Shown here in pieces: positions 36,008 to 45,777 of a stretch of DNA of 64,000 nt (position 1 is the stretch's first letter; every line of letters starts with the position of its first letter). The notes below the pieces were generated by a model, which saw nothing but the letters and a program-made list of their open reading frames with translations, had not been told where the DNA came from and ran no database searches. The stretch covers positions 310,001 through 374,000 of the forward strand of contig NZ_LR134313.1 of NCBI RefSeq assembly GCF_900636765.1. Reading direction: 5' to 3'. This DNA comes from Neisseria canis (lineage in GTDB: Bacteria; Pseudomonadota; Gammaproteobacteria; Burkholderiales; Neisseriaceae). A program made the position numbers and the translations under genes.

Positions 36008-37543
36008 CTATCCTTTTCTAAACATATTCAACATACGGCGGGTAACGTAGAAACCGCCGAAAATATTGATGCTGGCAATCAGCACGGCAATAAAGGCGAG
36101 GAACGACACCACGCCGTTGCCCTGCCCGATTTGCAGCAATGCGCCCACTACGATAATGCCGGAAATGGCATTGGTTACCGACATCAGCGGCGTGTGCAGC
36201 GAATGGCTCACGTTCCACACCACGTAATAGCCGATCACGCAAGCCAGCACGAACACGATAAAGTGGTTTAAGAATTCGGCCGGAGCAACGGCACCCATCC
36301 ACAATACCAATACCGCACCAATCGCCGCCGGAGCCAGTTTTTTCCATGTCGGAACGGGTTTCGGCTCAGGTTTCGCCACAGGTGCGGCTTGCGCTTGCTG
36401 TTGCGGCGCAGCAGACACTTGAATCGCGGGCGGCGGGAAAGTGATTTCGCCGTCTCGGGTAACGGTCATGTTGCGGATAATCACATCTTCAAAATCAAGC
36501 GCAATTTCACCGTCTTTATTCGGGCTTAACAGCTTGCTCAGGTTCACGAGGTTGGTGGCGTAAAGCTGTGAAGACTGGCCGGCCAAACGGTTGGCCATAT
36601 CGGTGTAGCCGATGATTTTCACGCCGTTATCGGTAACGAACAGCTCGCCCGGTTTGGTCAATTCGCAGTTGCCGCCGGTAGCCGCCGCCAAATCGACAAT
36701 CACCGAACCCGGCTTCATGCTTTCCACCATTTCTTTGGTAATCAACTTCGGCGCAGGTTTGCCCGGAATGGCCGCCGTCGTGATGATGATGTCCACTTGT
36801 TGGGCTTGCTCGGCAAACAGTTTCATTTCCGCCGCGATAAACTCTTCGCTCATCACTTTGGCGTAACCGTCACCGCTGCCGCCCGCTTCTTGCGGGAAAT
36901 CGAGCTTCAGGAATTGGCCGCCCATTGATTCGATTTGTTCGGCCACTTCCAAACGGGTGTCGAACGCTTTAACCACAGCACCCAACGAGTTTGCCGTACC
37001 AATCGCCGCCAAACCGGCCACGCCCGCACCAATTACCAGCACTTGCGCCGGCGGCACTTTGCCCGCGGCGGTAATCTGGCCGGTAAAGAAACGGCCGAAC
37101 GCATTTGCCGCTTCAATTACGGCACGGTAGCCGCTGATGTTCGCCATAGACGACAGGGCATCCAATGCCTGCGCGCGTGAAATACGCGGCACCATATCCA
37201 TCGCCAGCACGTTCACTTTTTTATCAGTAAGTTTCTGTACCAACTCGGGATTTTGTGCAGGCCATAAGAAGCTTACCAGCGTTTGGCCTGCGTTCAGACG
37301 CTCGATTTCGGTTTCAGACGGTGCGTTGACTTTATAGATCAACGGGCAAGACCATACTTCGGCGGTGTCCGCCACCGTTGCTCCCGCAGCTTCATACGCT
37401 GCATTATCCAAGCTGGCTGCCAAACCCGCACCGGTTTCCACCACCACTTCAAAACCCAGCTTTTGTAGCTGAGTTACAGTTGAAGGGGTGGCTGCAACGC
37501 GTGTTTCCAGTGCCAACGTCTCCTTCGGAATGCCGATTCTCAT
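36008..37543 (-). CDS. pntA: NAD(P) transhydrogenase alpha subunit
   Basis: 511 residues like the E. coli alpha subunit (510). Domain I with alanine-dehydrogenase-like folds: [20 protein letters not shown], the NAD-binding [18 protein letters not shown] and the mobile-loop [18 protein letters not shown]. After a Pro/Ala/Gln linker (about 395-425) come transmembrane helices of domain II ([32 protein letters not shown]). First gene of pntA-ABM-pntB. Confidence 0.96.
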   Translation of the reverse strand: MRIGIPKETLALETRVAATPSTVTQLQKLGFEVVVETGAGLAASLDNAAYEAAGATVADTAEVWSCPLIYKVNAPSETEIERLNAGQTLVSFLWPAQNPELVQKLTDKKVNVLAMDMVPRISRAQALDALSSMANISGYRAVIEAANAFGRFFTGQITAAGKVPPAQVLVIGAGVAGLAAIGTANSLGAVVKAFDTRLEVAEQIESMGGQFLKLDFPQEAGGSGDGYAKVMSEEFIAAEMKLFAEQAQQVDIIITTAAIPGKPAPKLITKEMVESMKPGSVIVDLAAATGGNCELTKPGELFVTDNGVKIIGYTDMANRLAGQSSQLYATNLVNLSKLLSPNKDGEIALDFEDVIIRNMTVTRDGEITFPPPAIQVSAAPQQQAQAAPVAKPEPKPVPTWKKLAPAAIGAVLVLWMGAVAPAEFLNHFIVFVLACVIGYYVVWNVSHSLHTPLMSVTNAISGIIVVGALLQIGQGNGVVSFLAFIAVLIASINIFGGFYVTRRMLNMFRKG

Positions 37544-37685
37544 AATTAAATCCTTTAATAGATTAAAAAATTAACAAACTTAAACCAATAACCTAATTTG
37601 TAAATTAATTACAAAATTTATTTAATTGCTCAAATATTTTGTTACACCTTCGGTTATAGCGAATTTAGCGGCGGCTGACAATACC

Positions 37686-37792
37686 TATAATCAATCAACA
37701 CATTTTTATTGCAAGGTAACAGGCCGAAGACAGTACAAGTAGTACGGCAAGGCGCAGCAACGCCGTAGTAAAATTTAAGTTGATTAACTATA
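37686..37792. repeat. Correia repeat (CREE), short form
   Basis: 107 bp from TATAATCAATCAACACA to TTGATTAACTATA with core GAAGACAGTACAAGTAGTAC and GGCAAGGCGCAGCAACGCCG. Matches the approximately 106-bp internally deleted CREE class. Lies about 145 bp upstream of pntA and could carry a promoter, as CREE ends often do. Confidence 0.9.
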
Positions 37793-37894
37793 CAAGTCAG
37801 ATTCAAACCAAGCCTAAGTATGACAATGATTTTGTTTTTACGTTGGCCAATGCCATATCAAAAGTTAAATTTATTTGCTGTATCAATGAAACAA

Positions 37895-37926
37895 TGCCTG
37901 TCTGAAAACTCACTTTCAGACAGGCA
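37895..37926. terminator. Inverted DUS pair
   Basis: DUS 37895-37906, complement 37915-37926, 8-nt loop; 20 bp past the stop of the TerC/CBS gene (minus). Confidence 0.75.
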
Positions 37927-37945
37927 TTGTTATTCAGCCCTGCAT

Positions 37946-39502
37946 TTATTCTTCCGGCAGCTTGGTAATCTTCACCCGCTCAATCCGCTGGCCTTCTTTT
38001 TCAATCACTTCAAAGCGCCAGCCGTGGAAGGTGATAAAGTCGCCCACATCAGGAATGGTGTGCAGCTCTTCCATAATCAGGCCGGCCACCGTGTGGTATT
38101 CGGTATCTTCATCTTGCGGCGGCAGGTTGAGCTGCGGCACAAGCTCCACATATTCAAGCGAGCCGTCAACGGTAAAGCTTTCGTCTGCATTCTCTTGCAG
38201 GGCAGGCTCTTCTTCGCGTTCAAATTCTTCGGGGAACTCGCCTGCAATGGTTTCAAGCAGGTCTTTCATGGTTACCATACCGAGCACGGCGCCGAACTCA
38301 TCCACCACTAAAGCATAATCGGCGCTGCTTTTCCGGAAAAGCTCGATGGCATCCAGCGCCGTGGTACTGTCGGGCAGAATCAGCGGCTGACGTATGGCGG
38401 CCTGAATATTGATTTCGCCGCTCTCCAAAATCTGGCTGAGCAAATCTTTTCTGTTGATATAGCCCAAAGGCTCGTCCACACCGGCTTTACCCACAACCAG
38501 CAAACGCGAATAAGGTGTTTCCTGAAGCTTCACGCGCTGCTCTTCTTTGCTTTGCGAAATATCCAGGCGCTCGATGTCGCGGCGTGGAATCATCACGCCC
38601 ATAATCGGACGCTCGGCCAGCGTGAGCACGCTGCGTATCATGGATTTTTCATTTTCTTCAAAATGCGTGTCGTCTTCCGATTCACTGCCCGCTTTGGCCA
38701 GCACACTTTCACGTATGCCCATCATACCCAACACATTTTCCGCTGTGCGCTGCCGCCATGAACGGCCGCTGTAGGCATTTTTATCGGTGTTGCGGCGGGC
38801 AATTTGGTTGAAAATTTCAATCAAAATCGAGAAGCCGATGGCCGCATACAAATAACCTTTCGGAATCTCAACATGGAATGCTTCGGCAATCAGCGAGAAA
38901 CCGATCATCAACAGGAAGCCCAAACACAGCATTACCACGGTAGGATGCTTGTCAACAAACTCAGTCAGCGGTTTGCTGGCCCAAATCATCATGCTCATTG
39001 CCGCCACCACGGCGGCCATGGCCACTTCGATGTGCTGCACCATTGCCACTGCCGTGATGACTGCATCCAGTGAAAATACGGCATCCAATATCAAAATCTG
39101 CGCCACCACACCCCAAAAAGGCGCATGGGTTTTCTGGTGGTCGGCCACGGCATAATGGTTTATGCCCTCCAAGCGCTCATGCAGCTCCGTTGTTGCTTTA
39201 TAAAGCAGAAACAAACCGCCGAAAAACATGATCAGGTCTTTGCCCGACACGGCATGTCCGCCGATTTCAAACAGAGGCGCGGTCAGCCGCATCATCTGCA
39301 CCATAAAACTCAGCATTACCAAGCGCATCATCACGGCCAGCACCAAGCCGGTTACGCGTGCGCGGTCGCGGTATGCAGGTTTGACTTTATTGGCGAGAAT
39401 CGCCACAAATACCAAATTGTCGATGCCGAGCACCACTTCCAACACAATCAGCGTTGCAAAGCCCAGCCAAGTTACCGGATCTGCCAACCAACTGAAATCC
39501 AT
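37946..39502 (-). CDS. TerC-family membrane protein with CBS and transporter-associated domains
   Basis: 518 residues. The N-terminal TerC domain (about 1-240) has seven or so helices and conserved acids in LEVVLGIDNLVFVAILAN and LILDAVFSLDAVITA. A CBS pair follows (about 300-420; MIPRRDIERLDI, ADYALVVDEFGAVLGMVT), then the CorC/HlyC domain (about 430-515). YegH/YoaE-like architecture; TerC proteins are linked to Mn export, so ion efflux gated by nucleotide binding is the inference. Confidence 0.9.
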   Translation of the reverse strand: MDFSWLADPVTWLGFATLIVLEVVLGIDNLVFVAILANKVKPAYRDRARVTGLVLAVMMRLVMLSFMVQMMRLTAPLFEIGGHAVSGKDLIMFFGGLFLLYKATTELHERLEGINHYAVADHQKTHAPFWGVVAQILILDAVFSLDAVITAVAMVQHIEVAMAAVVAAMSMMIWASKPLTEFVDKHPTVVMLCLGFLLMIGFSLIAEAFHVEIPKGYLYAAIGFSILIEIFNQIARRNTDKNAYSGRSWRQRTAENVLGMMGIRESVLAKAGSESEDDTHFEENEKSMIRSVLTLAERPIMGVMIPRRDIERLDISQSKEEQRVKLQETPYSRLLVVGKAGVDEPLGYINRKDLLSQILESGEINIQAAIRQPLILPDSTTALDAIELFRKSSADYALVVDEFGAVLGMVTMKDLLETIAGEFPEEFEREEEPALQENADESFTVDGSLEYVELVPQLNLPPQDEDTEYHTVAGLIMEELHTIPDVGDFITFHGWRFEVIEKEGQRIERVKITKLPEE

Positions 39503-39535
39503 GATATTTGATATCCTTATTTTTAAAACGACGAA

Positions 39536-39564
39536 AGGCAGCCTGAAAAATCAGGCTGCCTGAA
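39536..39564. terminator. Hairpin built from other DUS dialects
   Basis: AGGCAGCCTGAA (39536-39547, identical to AG-kingDUS) and AGGCTGCCTGAA (39553-39564, identical to AG-simDUS) are both on the plus strand. AGGCAGCCTGA pairs with TCAGGCTGCCT to give an 11-bp stem. Just upstream of the TerC/CBS gene start, so it may cap the ccs operon on the minus strand. Confidence 0.7.
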
Positions 39565-39690
39565 TCGGGCATATACGAAGGCGCGTGTTATGCTGCTCTG
39601 CTCTCCGTCTTTCATGATGTAAAGTATGCCTTTGGGTTGATTGAATGGCATGAGTTTAACAGTTTGAACAAGATAAGGCAAAGAAGAAAA

Positions 39691-39746
39691 TGCCTGTCTG
39701 AAAAGGTAGCGCAAGTTGCCGCACAACCCAAACTTTCAGACAGGCA
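39691..39746. repeat. Inverted DUS pair after the resC-like gene
   Basis: DUS 39691-39702, complement 39735-39746, 32 nt apart, 20 bp past the stop of the ResC-like gene. Confidence 0.5.
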
Positions 39747-39765
39747 TCAGCCTTTGATTTTGCTA

Positions 39766-40950
39766 TTAAAGCGTACCGTAAGAATGCAGGCCGCTTAAAA
39801 ACATATTCACGCCCACAAAAGCGAAAGCCGTGATAAACAGGCCGATAACCGCCCACCAAGCCAACACTTTGCCGCGCCAGCCGGCAACCAAACGCAAGTG
39901 CAGCCACACCGCATAGTTCAGCCACACAATAAACGCCCAAGTTTCTTTCGGATCCCAGCTCCAATAGCGGCCCCACGCATCAGCCGCCCACAAAGCGCCA
40001 AGAATCGTGGCAATGGTAAAAAACAGGAAACCCACCGCAATCGCCTTATACATGGCTTCCTCAATGGTTTGCGCATCCGGCAGCCATCTCACACCGTTTC
40101 TACGCAGCACCACAAGTTCCGCCACACCCAGCATCGCCGCCATACAGAACGCGCCGTAGCCGATAAAGTTCGCCGGCACATGGATTTTCATCCACCAGGA
40201 CTGCAAAGCAGGGATCAAAGGCTGAATCTGGTGCGCCTCGCGCGCAATGCTGTACCACAAAATAAAGCACACCACACCCGCCATAAAAGTAAACACAAAC
40301 GCGCCCGCGCGTTGCAGGGAAAACTTGGCTTCATAATAAAGATACATCAGCGCCGTAATAACCATAAACAGAATAAACACTTCGTAAAGGTTGGACACTG
40401 GTATATGCCCTGCATCCGGCCGCAAAAGATAGCTTTCATGCCAGCGCACCAAAAGGCCGGTAAACCCCGCCAACGCAGAAACCCAGCCCAGCACAGAGCC
40501 CATACCGAGCAAAGTATTGGTGCTACGCTGCTGTTTGGCAGCCACCAAAGCACCGGCTATATAGCAGAACCATGCCAAAAACACGGTGGCACATTGCCAC
40601 ATGATTGCCGACTGGCTGCTTAAAAAGTAGCGCAGCAAAAACTTATCGTGGTTGTCGAAATTACCGGCATACAGCATTACCGCGCCATAAGCCAAACCGA
40701 TGGCAACCGGCACAAACCAGCGCATAGGCTTAAAAAACCAGCCCAACAAAACAGTTGCCACGGCGCTGCCCCACAAGATGCTCACTTCATAAACATCCAT
40801 TTGGTGCGGCACTTTAAACTGCGCCGTCACAGCAACCAATAGGATAAAAGCGGCAAACAGCCAATCGGCAACATTCAGGCTTCGCCAAAAAGAGCGCTCT
40901 CGCAGCAAATGATGCTGCGGTAGTTTGACGGTTTTGGTAGCGTTATTCAT
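39766..40950 (-). CDS. ccsB: Cytochrome c biogenesis protein, ResC/CcsB-type (system II)
   Basis: 394 residues, multi-pass inner-membrane haem handling protein. Carries the WWD haem-binding motif (WGRYWSWDPKETW, about 325-337) flanked by His residues in loops. With ResB it exports haem and attaches it to apocytochromes c. Its start overlaps the end of resB by 8 bp. Nomenclature differs (CcsA or CcsB); this is the ResC-like partner. Confidence 0.94.
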   Translation of the reverse strand: MNNATKTVKLPQHHLLRERSFWRSLNVADWLFAAFILLVAVTAQFKVPHQMDVYEVSILWGSAVATVLLGWFFKPMRWFVPVAIGLAYGAVMLYAGNFDNHDKFLLRYFLSSQSAIMWQCATVFLAWFCYIAGALVAAKQQRSTNTLLGMGSVLGWVSALAGFTGLLVRWHESYLLRPDAGHIPVSNLYEVFILFMVITALMYLYYEAKFSLQRAGAFVFTFMAGVVCFILWYSIAREAHQIQPLIPALQSWWMKIHVPANFIGYGAFCMAAMLGVAELVVLRRNGVRWLPDAQTIEEAMYKAIAVGFLFFTIATILGALWAADAWGRYWSWDPKETWAFIVWLNYAVWLHLRLVAGWRGKVLAWWAVIGLFITAFAFVGVNMFLSGLHSYGTL

Positions 40951-42952
40951 GGTTTAAGTCCTCGGCCAATTCTTGTAAATGTCGAGTGTGTTCGGGAAAT
41001 TCTTTTTCTAAATCGCGTTCATTCCGGCTGGACGACATCGCAAAGCGTACCTTGCCTTTGTCAAACAGCACCCAAGCGCGTTTTTCTCTTACATAAAACA
41101 TAAAAATCGTGCCCAGCACCAGCAATACCGAACCCAGATAAACCAGCGAAGCGCCGGGTGAGCGGGTCATCTGCAAGCCGGAAGAGCGCACTTCTTTGAA
41201 ACCGTTCAGTTGCAGCAACACAGGGGCGGGATATTCTTTCAAACCTGAATAGGCTTCCAAAACATGCGCTACAAAAAGATCACGCGCATTATCGGGCGCC
41301 CAAACCGCCAGCTTTCCGTCTGCCACGGCCTGCTCCAGCGTGGCGTTTACCGCGCCATACACGATTTTGTAATAATACTCCCGCATTTTATCCTGCTGCC
41401 CTGCAGGAAATGCTTGGGTAATAAATTCTTCAATGCCGGGGAAGCCTTTACGCGCAAACAGCTCCAAAGTGTTGTTGACTGCCTGACCGAACTGCCGGCG
41501 CACATCTTGCGGCGCAGCTTCCGCGGCGCGCACCACAATCTTGCCGCGCTCATCTTGGTTGTTGATTAACTCGCGCAGCATCATGAACGTGTCGATTTTG
41601 CCCTGATTGTCTGCCGGAATGCGCAACCAACGGTATTGCTGATCTAAAGCTTGGCGCGTACCTGAGATAAAGAAATACGATCCGCCTTGGTTGATCGGCA
41701 GCATATAGTTTTTATACTCAACGGCTTGTCCGGCGCTGTCGCGTAGGCGGTAAATGATGGAAGGGCCGATATTGGTAAAGCGTTTTTCCTGCTTCACTGC
41801 ACGCACATCGTTTAATTTGCTGCGGAAATCTTTTTCCCCTTCAACAGGCGCGCTCATGTCTTCCACATTCATAGCAGAGAATTGGTCAAATTCAACCTGA
41901 TATTTTTGCGCCGCCAAATTCAGCGGAAATGCCGCCATCGATTTGGCATTCAGATCGGCAAACTGTCTTCCGGGATTACTCAGATCCCACGCTTTGAATT
42001 TCAAATCCGATCCGCCGTCGGCAAAGCTGGCCTGATAAATCGTGATGCCCTCGACCGTAAGCGGGTGGTTTACACGGATGGTATGTTCCGATTTGGCACC
42101 GGTTTTACGGTCGGTTACGATTAAATCACTGGCAAAATCTTTCGGCATGCCGGTGTTGTAAAAATCAATATGGAATTTTTTCAGGGTAACACTGAAAGGC
42201 AGATCCTGAACCAACATGCCTTTATCGGCGTTGAGAAACACCACATCCGCCGTTTGCCCCTCGATAACGTTCACATTGCCTCGGAAAGAAATATTGTTCT
42301 CCCCCATCACGCTTTCAGGTTTGAAATCTTTGGCGAACATGGAAGTTTCATCGGCCACGATACGGCCTGTGAGCATACCCATTTTCAAAAGCAGGTTACT
42401 GTCAATCAAGCCGCCCACGCAAATCACAATCAACGCAACGTGTGCGCAGATATAACCCCACTTATTGGCAGAACCTTTTTTAGCCGCCACGATTACCGAA
42501 CCGTCTTCACGCTCGGCGGTTTTGCTGACAAAGCCCTGCACTTCCAAATAACGCGCTGCCACATCCGGTGAAAGATTATGGTTCAACTCCACGCTGTGGC
42601 GCATGGCTGCCAACGACTGGGCTTTGGCTTGAAGGCGGAAAGATTTCATTTCCCGCATAAACGGCGGGATATTGCGCCACAAACACAAGCTCGTGCTGAT
42701 TACCAAAAAAAGCATAATCAACACAAACCAGCTTGAGGCATACACATCATACAAGCCTAAAAAGCGGAAAATCTCCGACCAAAACGGGCCGAATTTCACC
42801 ACATAATCCGTGGCTTGCTGGTTTTGCTGCAGCACCGTACCGATAATCGAGGCAATGCCCAACACACTCAACAACGCCACGGCAAAGCGCATGGAGCTGA
42901 GAAAAGCAAACCATGGTCGGCGGATAAGTGGTGTTTTTTTGGGCATATTCAT
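40943..42952 (-). CDS. resB: Cytochrome c biogenesis protein ResB
   Basis: 669 residues from the second ATG cluster (42952). Start uncertain, as three in-frame ATGs (42973, 42952, 42946) all lack a good ribosome site. Three N-terminal membrane helices (FAVALLSVLGIASIIGTVL, SWFVLIMLFLVIST, YICAHVALIVICVGGL), a long periplasmic domain (about 210-600) and a C-terminal helix (LVYLGSVLLVLGTIFMFYV). Structural half of the ResBC haem lyase, upstream of and overlapping the ResC gene. Confidence 0.93.
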   Translation of the reverse strand: MNMPKKTPLIRRPWFAFLSSMRFAVALLSVLGIASIIGTVLQQNQQATDYVVKFGPFWSEIFRFLGLYDVYASSWFVLIMLFLVISTSLCLWRNIPPFMREMKSFRLQAKAQSLAAMRHSVELNHNLSPDVAARYLEVQGFVSKTAEREDGSVIVAAKKGSANKWGYICAHVALIVICVGGLIDSNLLLKMGMLTGRIVADETSMFAKDFKPESVMGENNISFRGNVNVIEGQTADVVFLNADKGMLVQDLPFSVTLKKFHIDFYNTGMPKDFASDLIVTDRKTGAKSEHTIRVNHPLTVEGITIYQASFADGGSDLKFKAWDLSNPGRQFADLNAKSMAAFPLNLAAQKYQVEFDQFSAMNVEDMSAPVEGEKDFRSKLNDVRAVKQEKRFTNIGPSIIYRLRDSAGQAVEYKNYMLPINQGGSYFFISGTRQALDQQYRWLRIPADNQGKIDTFMMLRELINNQDERGKIVVRAAEAAPQDVRRQFGQAVNNTLELFARKGFPGIEEFITQAFPAGQQDKMREYYYKIVYGAVNATLEQAVADGKLAVWAPDNARDLFVAHVLEAYSGLKEYPAPVLLQLNGFKEVRSSGLQMTRSPGASLVYLGSVLLVLGTIFMFYVREKRAWVLFDKGKVRFAMSSSRNERDLEKEFPEHTRHLQELAEDLNHE

Positions 42953-42986
42953 ATTATTGGTAGCGGGAAACAATCTGAAAATAGGT

Positions 42987-43029
42987 TTCAGACAGGCATT
43001 TGATTTCTTGCAACTTATGCCTGTCTGAA
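42987..43029. repeat. Inverted DUS pair upstream of resB
   Basis: Complement 42987-42998 and DUS 43018-43029, 19 nt apart, in the resB-cytochrome c4 gap. Confidence 0.5.
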
Positions 43030-43084
43030 ATATTTTGCAACATCAAAATATTGTGGATTAAGCAATCGGATTTTACTACAAAAC

Positions 43085-43119
43085 AGGCTGCCCGCACGGA
43101 AAAACCGTACAGGCAGCCT
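43085..43119 (-). terminator. Intrinsic terminator of cytochrome c4
   Basis: AGGCTGCC-ACGG arm (43085-43099) pairs with CCGT-GGCAGCCT (43105-43119) with single mismatches; on the minus strand it is followed by GTTTTGT. The arms are close to the AG-sim/AG-king DUS but not exact. Confidence 0.75.
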
Positions 43120-43136
43120 GCCTATCTTATTAAAAA

Positions 43137-43766
43137 TTAATGTAAACCTTGAATGAAGTTACCCACGGCATTCATTTCTTCTGCCGATAAACGTTTGGCA
43201 ACATCTTCCATCATAGCGTTTTTACGAACACCGCTTTGATAGGCTTTCAACTGCTCCACCACATATTCTTTGTGTTGGCCGCCGATACGCGGGAAAGCCA
43301 AAGTATCGGTGCCGCCCGCCGGCATACCTGCGCCGTTCGGACCGTGACAGGACATACATGCCGGAATGCCTTTTTCAGCCAAACCGCCGCGGAACAGCTT
43401 CGCGCCCAGCTCAGGATTTTCTTTCGGATGCACTTCACCGGCTTTCGAATATTGCGTAGCAAAGAAAGCGGCCACATCACGGATTTGCTCGTCGGTCAGC
43501 GTAGAAATGCCGGGAGATACTCGCATTTCTTCGGCTTTACCCCAAGTGCGTTTGCCGTCGCGGATATCGCGCGCGTGTTTTTCAATATAATTCGGCATTT
43601 GTGCCGCCAGGCGCGGATAAGCTGCAATGCCGCTGTTACCGTCGGTCGCGTGGCACGAAGAACATAAAGTTGCTGCGATTTCTTTACCTTTGGCAACGTC
43701 GGCTTTAGGTGCGGCAGAAACCCCACATGCCAATACCGACAATGCCAACAAAGTAATTCGTTTCAT
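43137..43766 (-). CDS. Cytochrome c4, dihaem
   Basis: 209 residues. Signal peptide MKRITLLALSVLACGVSA (1-18), two haem sites CSSCH (35-39) and CMSCH (137-141), each domain with a distal Met (around RVSPGIS and KNAMMED). Membrane-attached or periplasmic electron carrier from the bc1 complex to the terminal oxidase. Downstream of it on the same strand are the ResBC maturation genes it depends on. Confidence 0.95.
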   Translation of the reverse strand: MKRITLLALSVLACGVSAAPKADVAKGKEIAATLCSSCHATDGNSGIAAYPRLAAQMPNYIEKHARDIRDGKRTWGKAEEMRVSPGISTLTDEQIRDVAAFFATQYSKAGEVHPKENPELGAKLFRGGLAEKGIPACMSCHGPNGAGMPAGGTDTLAFPRIGGQHKEYVVEQLKAYQSGVRKNAMMEDVAKRLSAEEMNAVGNFIQGLH

Positions 43767-43904
43767 GGAAATGCTCCTGATTACAGCATTGCAAACCGCA
43801 ATACCCTTTTATTCTATACTCAACGGGCTTATTTCTGCCCGAATCAAACCGATTAATCTTAAATATGATATTCTATACCAAATTTACAGTATTTTTCCAT
43901 AGCC

Positions 43905-44555
43905 ATGAATTTATTTCAAAATGCAAAATTCTTCACAACCGTAAACCACTTGAAAGATCTGCCCGACACACCGGCCGAAATCGCTTTTGTGGGCCGCAGC
44001 AACGCCGGCAAATCAAGCGCCATCAATACACTATGCAACCATGTACGGCTGGCTTATGTTTCCAAAACACCGGGGCGCACGCAGCATATCAATTTTTTCG
44101 AGCTATCCGACGGCAATTTTATGGTCGATCTGCCCGGTTACGGCTATGCCGAAGTGCCCGAAGCGGTTCGCAGGCATTGGGTGCAGCTTTTAGGCAACTA
44201 TCTGCAAACCCGCAAAGAGCTTATCGGGCTGGTGCTGATTATGGATTGCCGCCATCCGCTCAAACCGCTGGATATGCAGATGCTTGATTTTTTTGAAGCA
44301 ACCGGCAGGCCGGTGCATATTTTATTGTCTAAAGCCGATAAATTATCTAAGAACGACCAGATTAAAACCTTGTCTTCTGTCAAAAAAGCGTTAAAACCGT
44401 TTATGGAACGTCAAGAAGTGAGCGTGCAGCTTTTTTCCAGCTTGAAAAAACAGGGTATTGAGGAAGTGAATGAAACGGTGGCCGGGTGGTTTGCGAGGTT
44501 GCCGCAGCCTCAGCATGAAGAAACGCCAACGGAAGAATATAGTCAATCAACTTAA
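43905..44555 (+). CDS. engB: Ribosome biogenesis GTPase EngB (YsxC/YihA)
   Basis: 216 residues. G1 GRSNAGKSS (30-38), G2 [12 protein letters not shown]3 DLPGYG (75-80), G4 LSKADKL. Essential for 50S assembly in many bacteria. Divergent from cytochrome c4. The last codons (Tyr-Ser-Gln-Ser-Thr) and TAA come from the left end of a Correia repeat inserted at 44538-44694, so the native C-terminal tail was replaced. Confidence 0.96.
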   Translation: MNLFQNAKFFTTVNHLKDLPDTPAEIAFVGRSNAGKSSAINTLCNHVRLAYVSKTPGRTQHINFFELSDGNFMVDLPGYGYAEVPEAVRRHWVQLLGNYLQTRKELIGLVLIMDCRHPLKPLDMQMLDFFEATGRPVHILLSKADKLSKNDQIKTLSSVKKALKPFMERQEVSVQLFSSLKKQGIEEVNETVAGWFARLPQPQHEETPTEEYSQST

Positions 44556-44694
44556 CTTTTACTACGGCGTTGCTGCGCCTTAGCTCAAAGAGAACGATTT
44601 TGTAAGCTGCTGAAGCAGCAACACAATCAGTCCCGTACTATCTGTACTGTCTTCGGCTTACTGCCTTGTATTAAAAATGTGTTGATTGATTATA
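44538..44694. repeat. Correia repeat (CREE), full length
   Basis: 157 bp from TATAGTCAATCAACTTAAC to TTGATTGATTATA, containing the long-form insert TAGCTCAAAGAGAACGATTT and GCTGCTGAAGCAGC, the known IHF-binding region, plus GTACTATCTGTACTGTCTTC. Its left end is the 3' end of engB. Confidence 0.93.
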
Positions 44695-44700
44695 AAACCA

Positions 44701-44728
44701 TGCCTGTCTGAATATTTTCAGACAGGCA
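44701..44728. terminator. Inverted DUS pair
   Basis: DUS 44701-44712, complement 44717-44728, 4-nt loop, then TTTTTAA. Convergent terminator for engB and the AEC transporter gene, directly beside the CREE. Confidence 0.8.
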
Positions 44729-44744
44729 TTTTTAATGAACGCGC

Positions 44745-45701
44745 TTACATCAATCCGGCCGAACGCAGCCATACCATTCCCGCCACGGCGGAAAAAATAG
44801 CGCCTGCCGTGGTAATGCCGGTGATATTGGCTGCCGCCACATCGTTGCCGCCCATCGATTTCGCCATCACATAGCTGGCCGACGCAACCGGCGTGGCAGT
44901 CATCAGAAACAGCACACCCATCGGTATTCCGCTGAAACCGAAAGCTAACCCGACCGCCACTGCCACAACAGGCGCCACAATCAGCCGCCCTATGCTGGCC
45001 TGCATCGAAATATCCGAAGAATGGATAACGGAGCGGATATCGAATGTCGCGCCTGCGCAAATCAAAGCCAGCGGCAGGGCAATATCCGCCAGATAGCCGC
45101 CCATACGCATCACGGTTTTCGGAATAGCGATGTTAAACTGCTGCAACAGCATAGCGGCCACAATGGCCAGAATCAGCGGGTTGGTCATGATTTTTTTGAC
45201 CGTATCTTTTATCCGCCACCCGATTGAACCTTCAGCCGAACGGCTCAAAGTGACCACGGCCAAAATGTTATACAGAATGGTAATCACGCCGGTGTACACT
45301 GCACCGGCAGCCAATCCCGGGGCGCCATAAGCATTGGACACAAACGACAGCCCGATAATGCCGAGGTTGCTGCGGAACACGCCTTGCACAAACACGCCTT
45401 TGTCGCGGAGTTGCGGCACCCTTTTCCAAGCATAAAGCTCGGCGGCCAGAAACAAAACGAGCGTCGAAACCGCGCCTGCCGCCACCAGCATCAGCTGCTC
45501 CTGATAATGCACTTCGCTTTTCATCAGGCTGACAAACAAAACACAGGGCAGGCCGTAGCGGAACACCAGCTTGGATGCCTGTGCGCAAAAATGCGCATCT
45601 ATCTGCCCGCTGCGGCGCAGATACCAGCCGAACACCAGCAGCAGAAAGTTCGGCAGCGTCACACCGAGTGCGAATAAAAATGCGTCGAAAATACCGGTCA
45701 T
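44745..45701 (-). CDS. AEC-family (auxin efflux carrier-like) transporter
   Basis: 318 residues, about ten transmembrane helices in two inverted five-helix repeats. The first repeat contains FLLLVFGWYLRRSG, the second FSGIPMGVLFLMTATPVASASYVMA with a helix-breaking Pro crossover. Family members export malate, malonate or amino acid-like anions; substrate unknown. It is closed by an inverted DUS pair on both sides. Confidence 0.88.
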   Translation of the reverse strand: MTGIFDAFLFALGVTLPNFLLLVFGWYLRRSGQIDAHFCAQASKLVFRYGLPCVLFVSLMKSEVHYQEQLMLVAAGAVSTLVLFLAAELYAWKRVPQLRDKGVFVQGVFRSNLGIIGLSFVSNAYGAPGLAAGAVYTGVITILYNILAVVTLSRSAEGSIGWRIKDTVKKIMTNPLILAIVAAMLLQQFNIAIPKTVMRMGGYLADIALPLALICAGATFDIRSVIHSSDISMQASIGRLIVAPVVAVAVGLAFGFSGIPMGVLFLMTATPVASASYVMAKSMGGNDVAAANITGITTAGAIFSAVAGMVWLRSAGLM

Positions 45702-45730
45702 GATAGTGGGGTTGGGTTGGCGGTTAAGGT

Positions 45731-45773
45731 TTCAGACAGGCATTCCGGTTATCCGGCCAAATGCCTGTCTGAA
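45731..45773. repeat. Inverted DUS pair after selO
   Basis: Complement 45731-45742, DUS 45762-45773, 19 nt apart, 4 bp past the selO stop. Confidence 0.55.
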
Positions 45774-45777
45774 AGTC

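Noticed and set aside
39766..42952. System I cytochrome c maturation (ccm) genes
   Set aside because: The WWD protein pairs with a ResB protein and no ccmABC genes are present, so this is system II.
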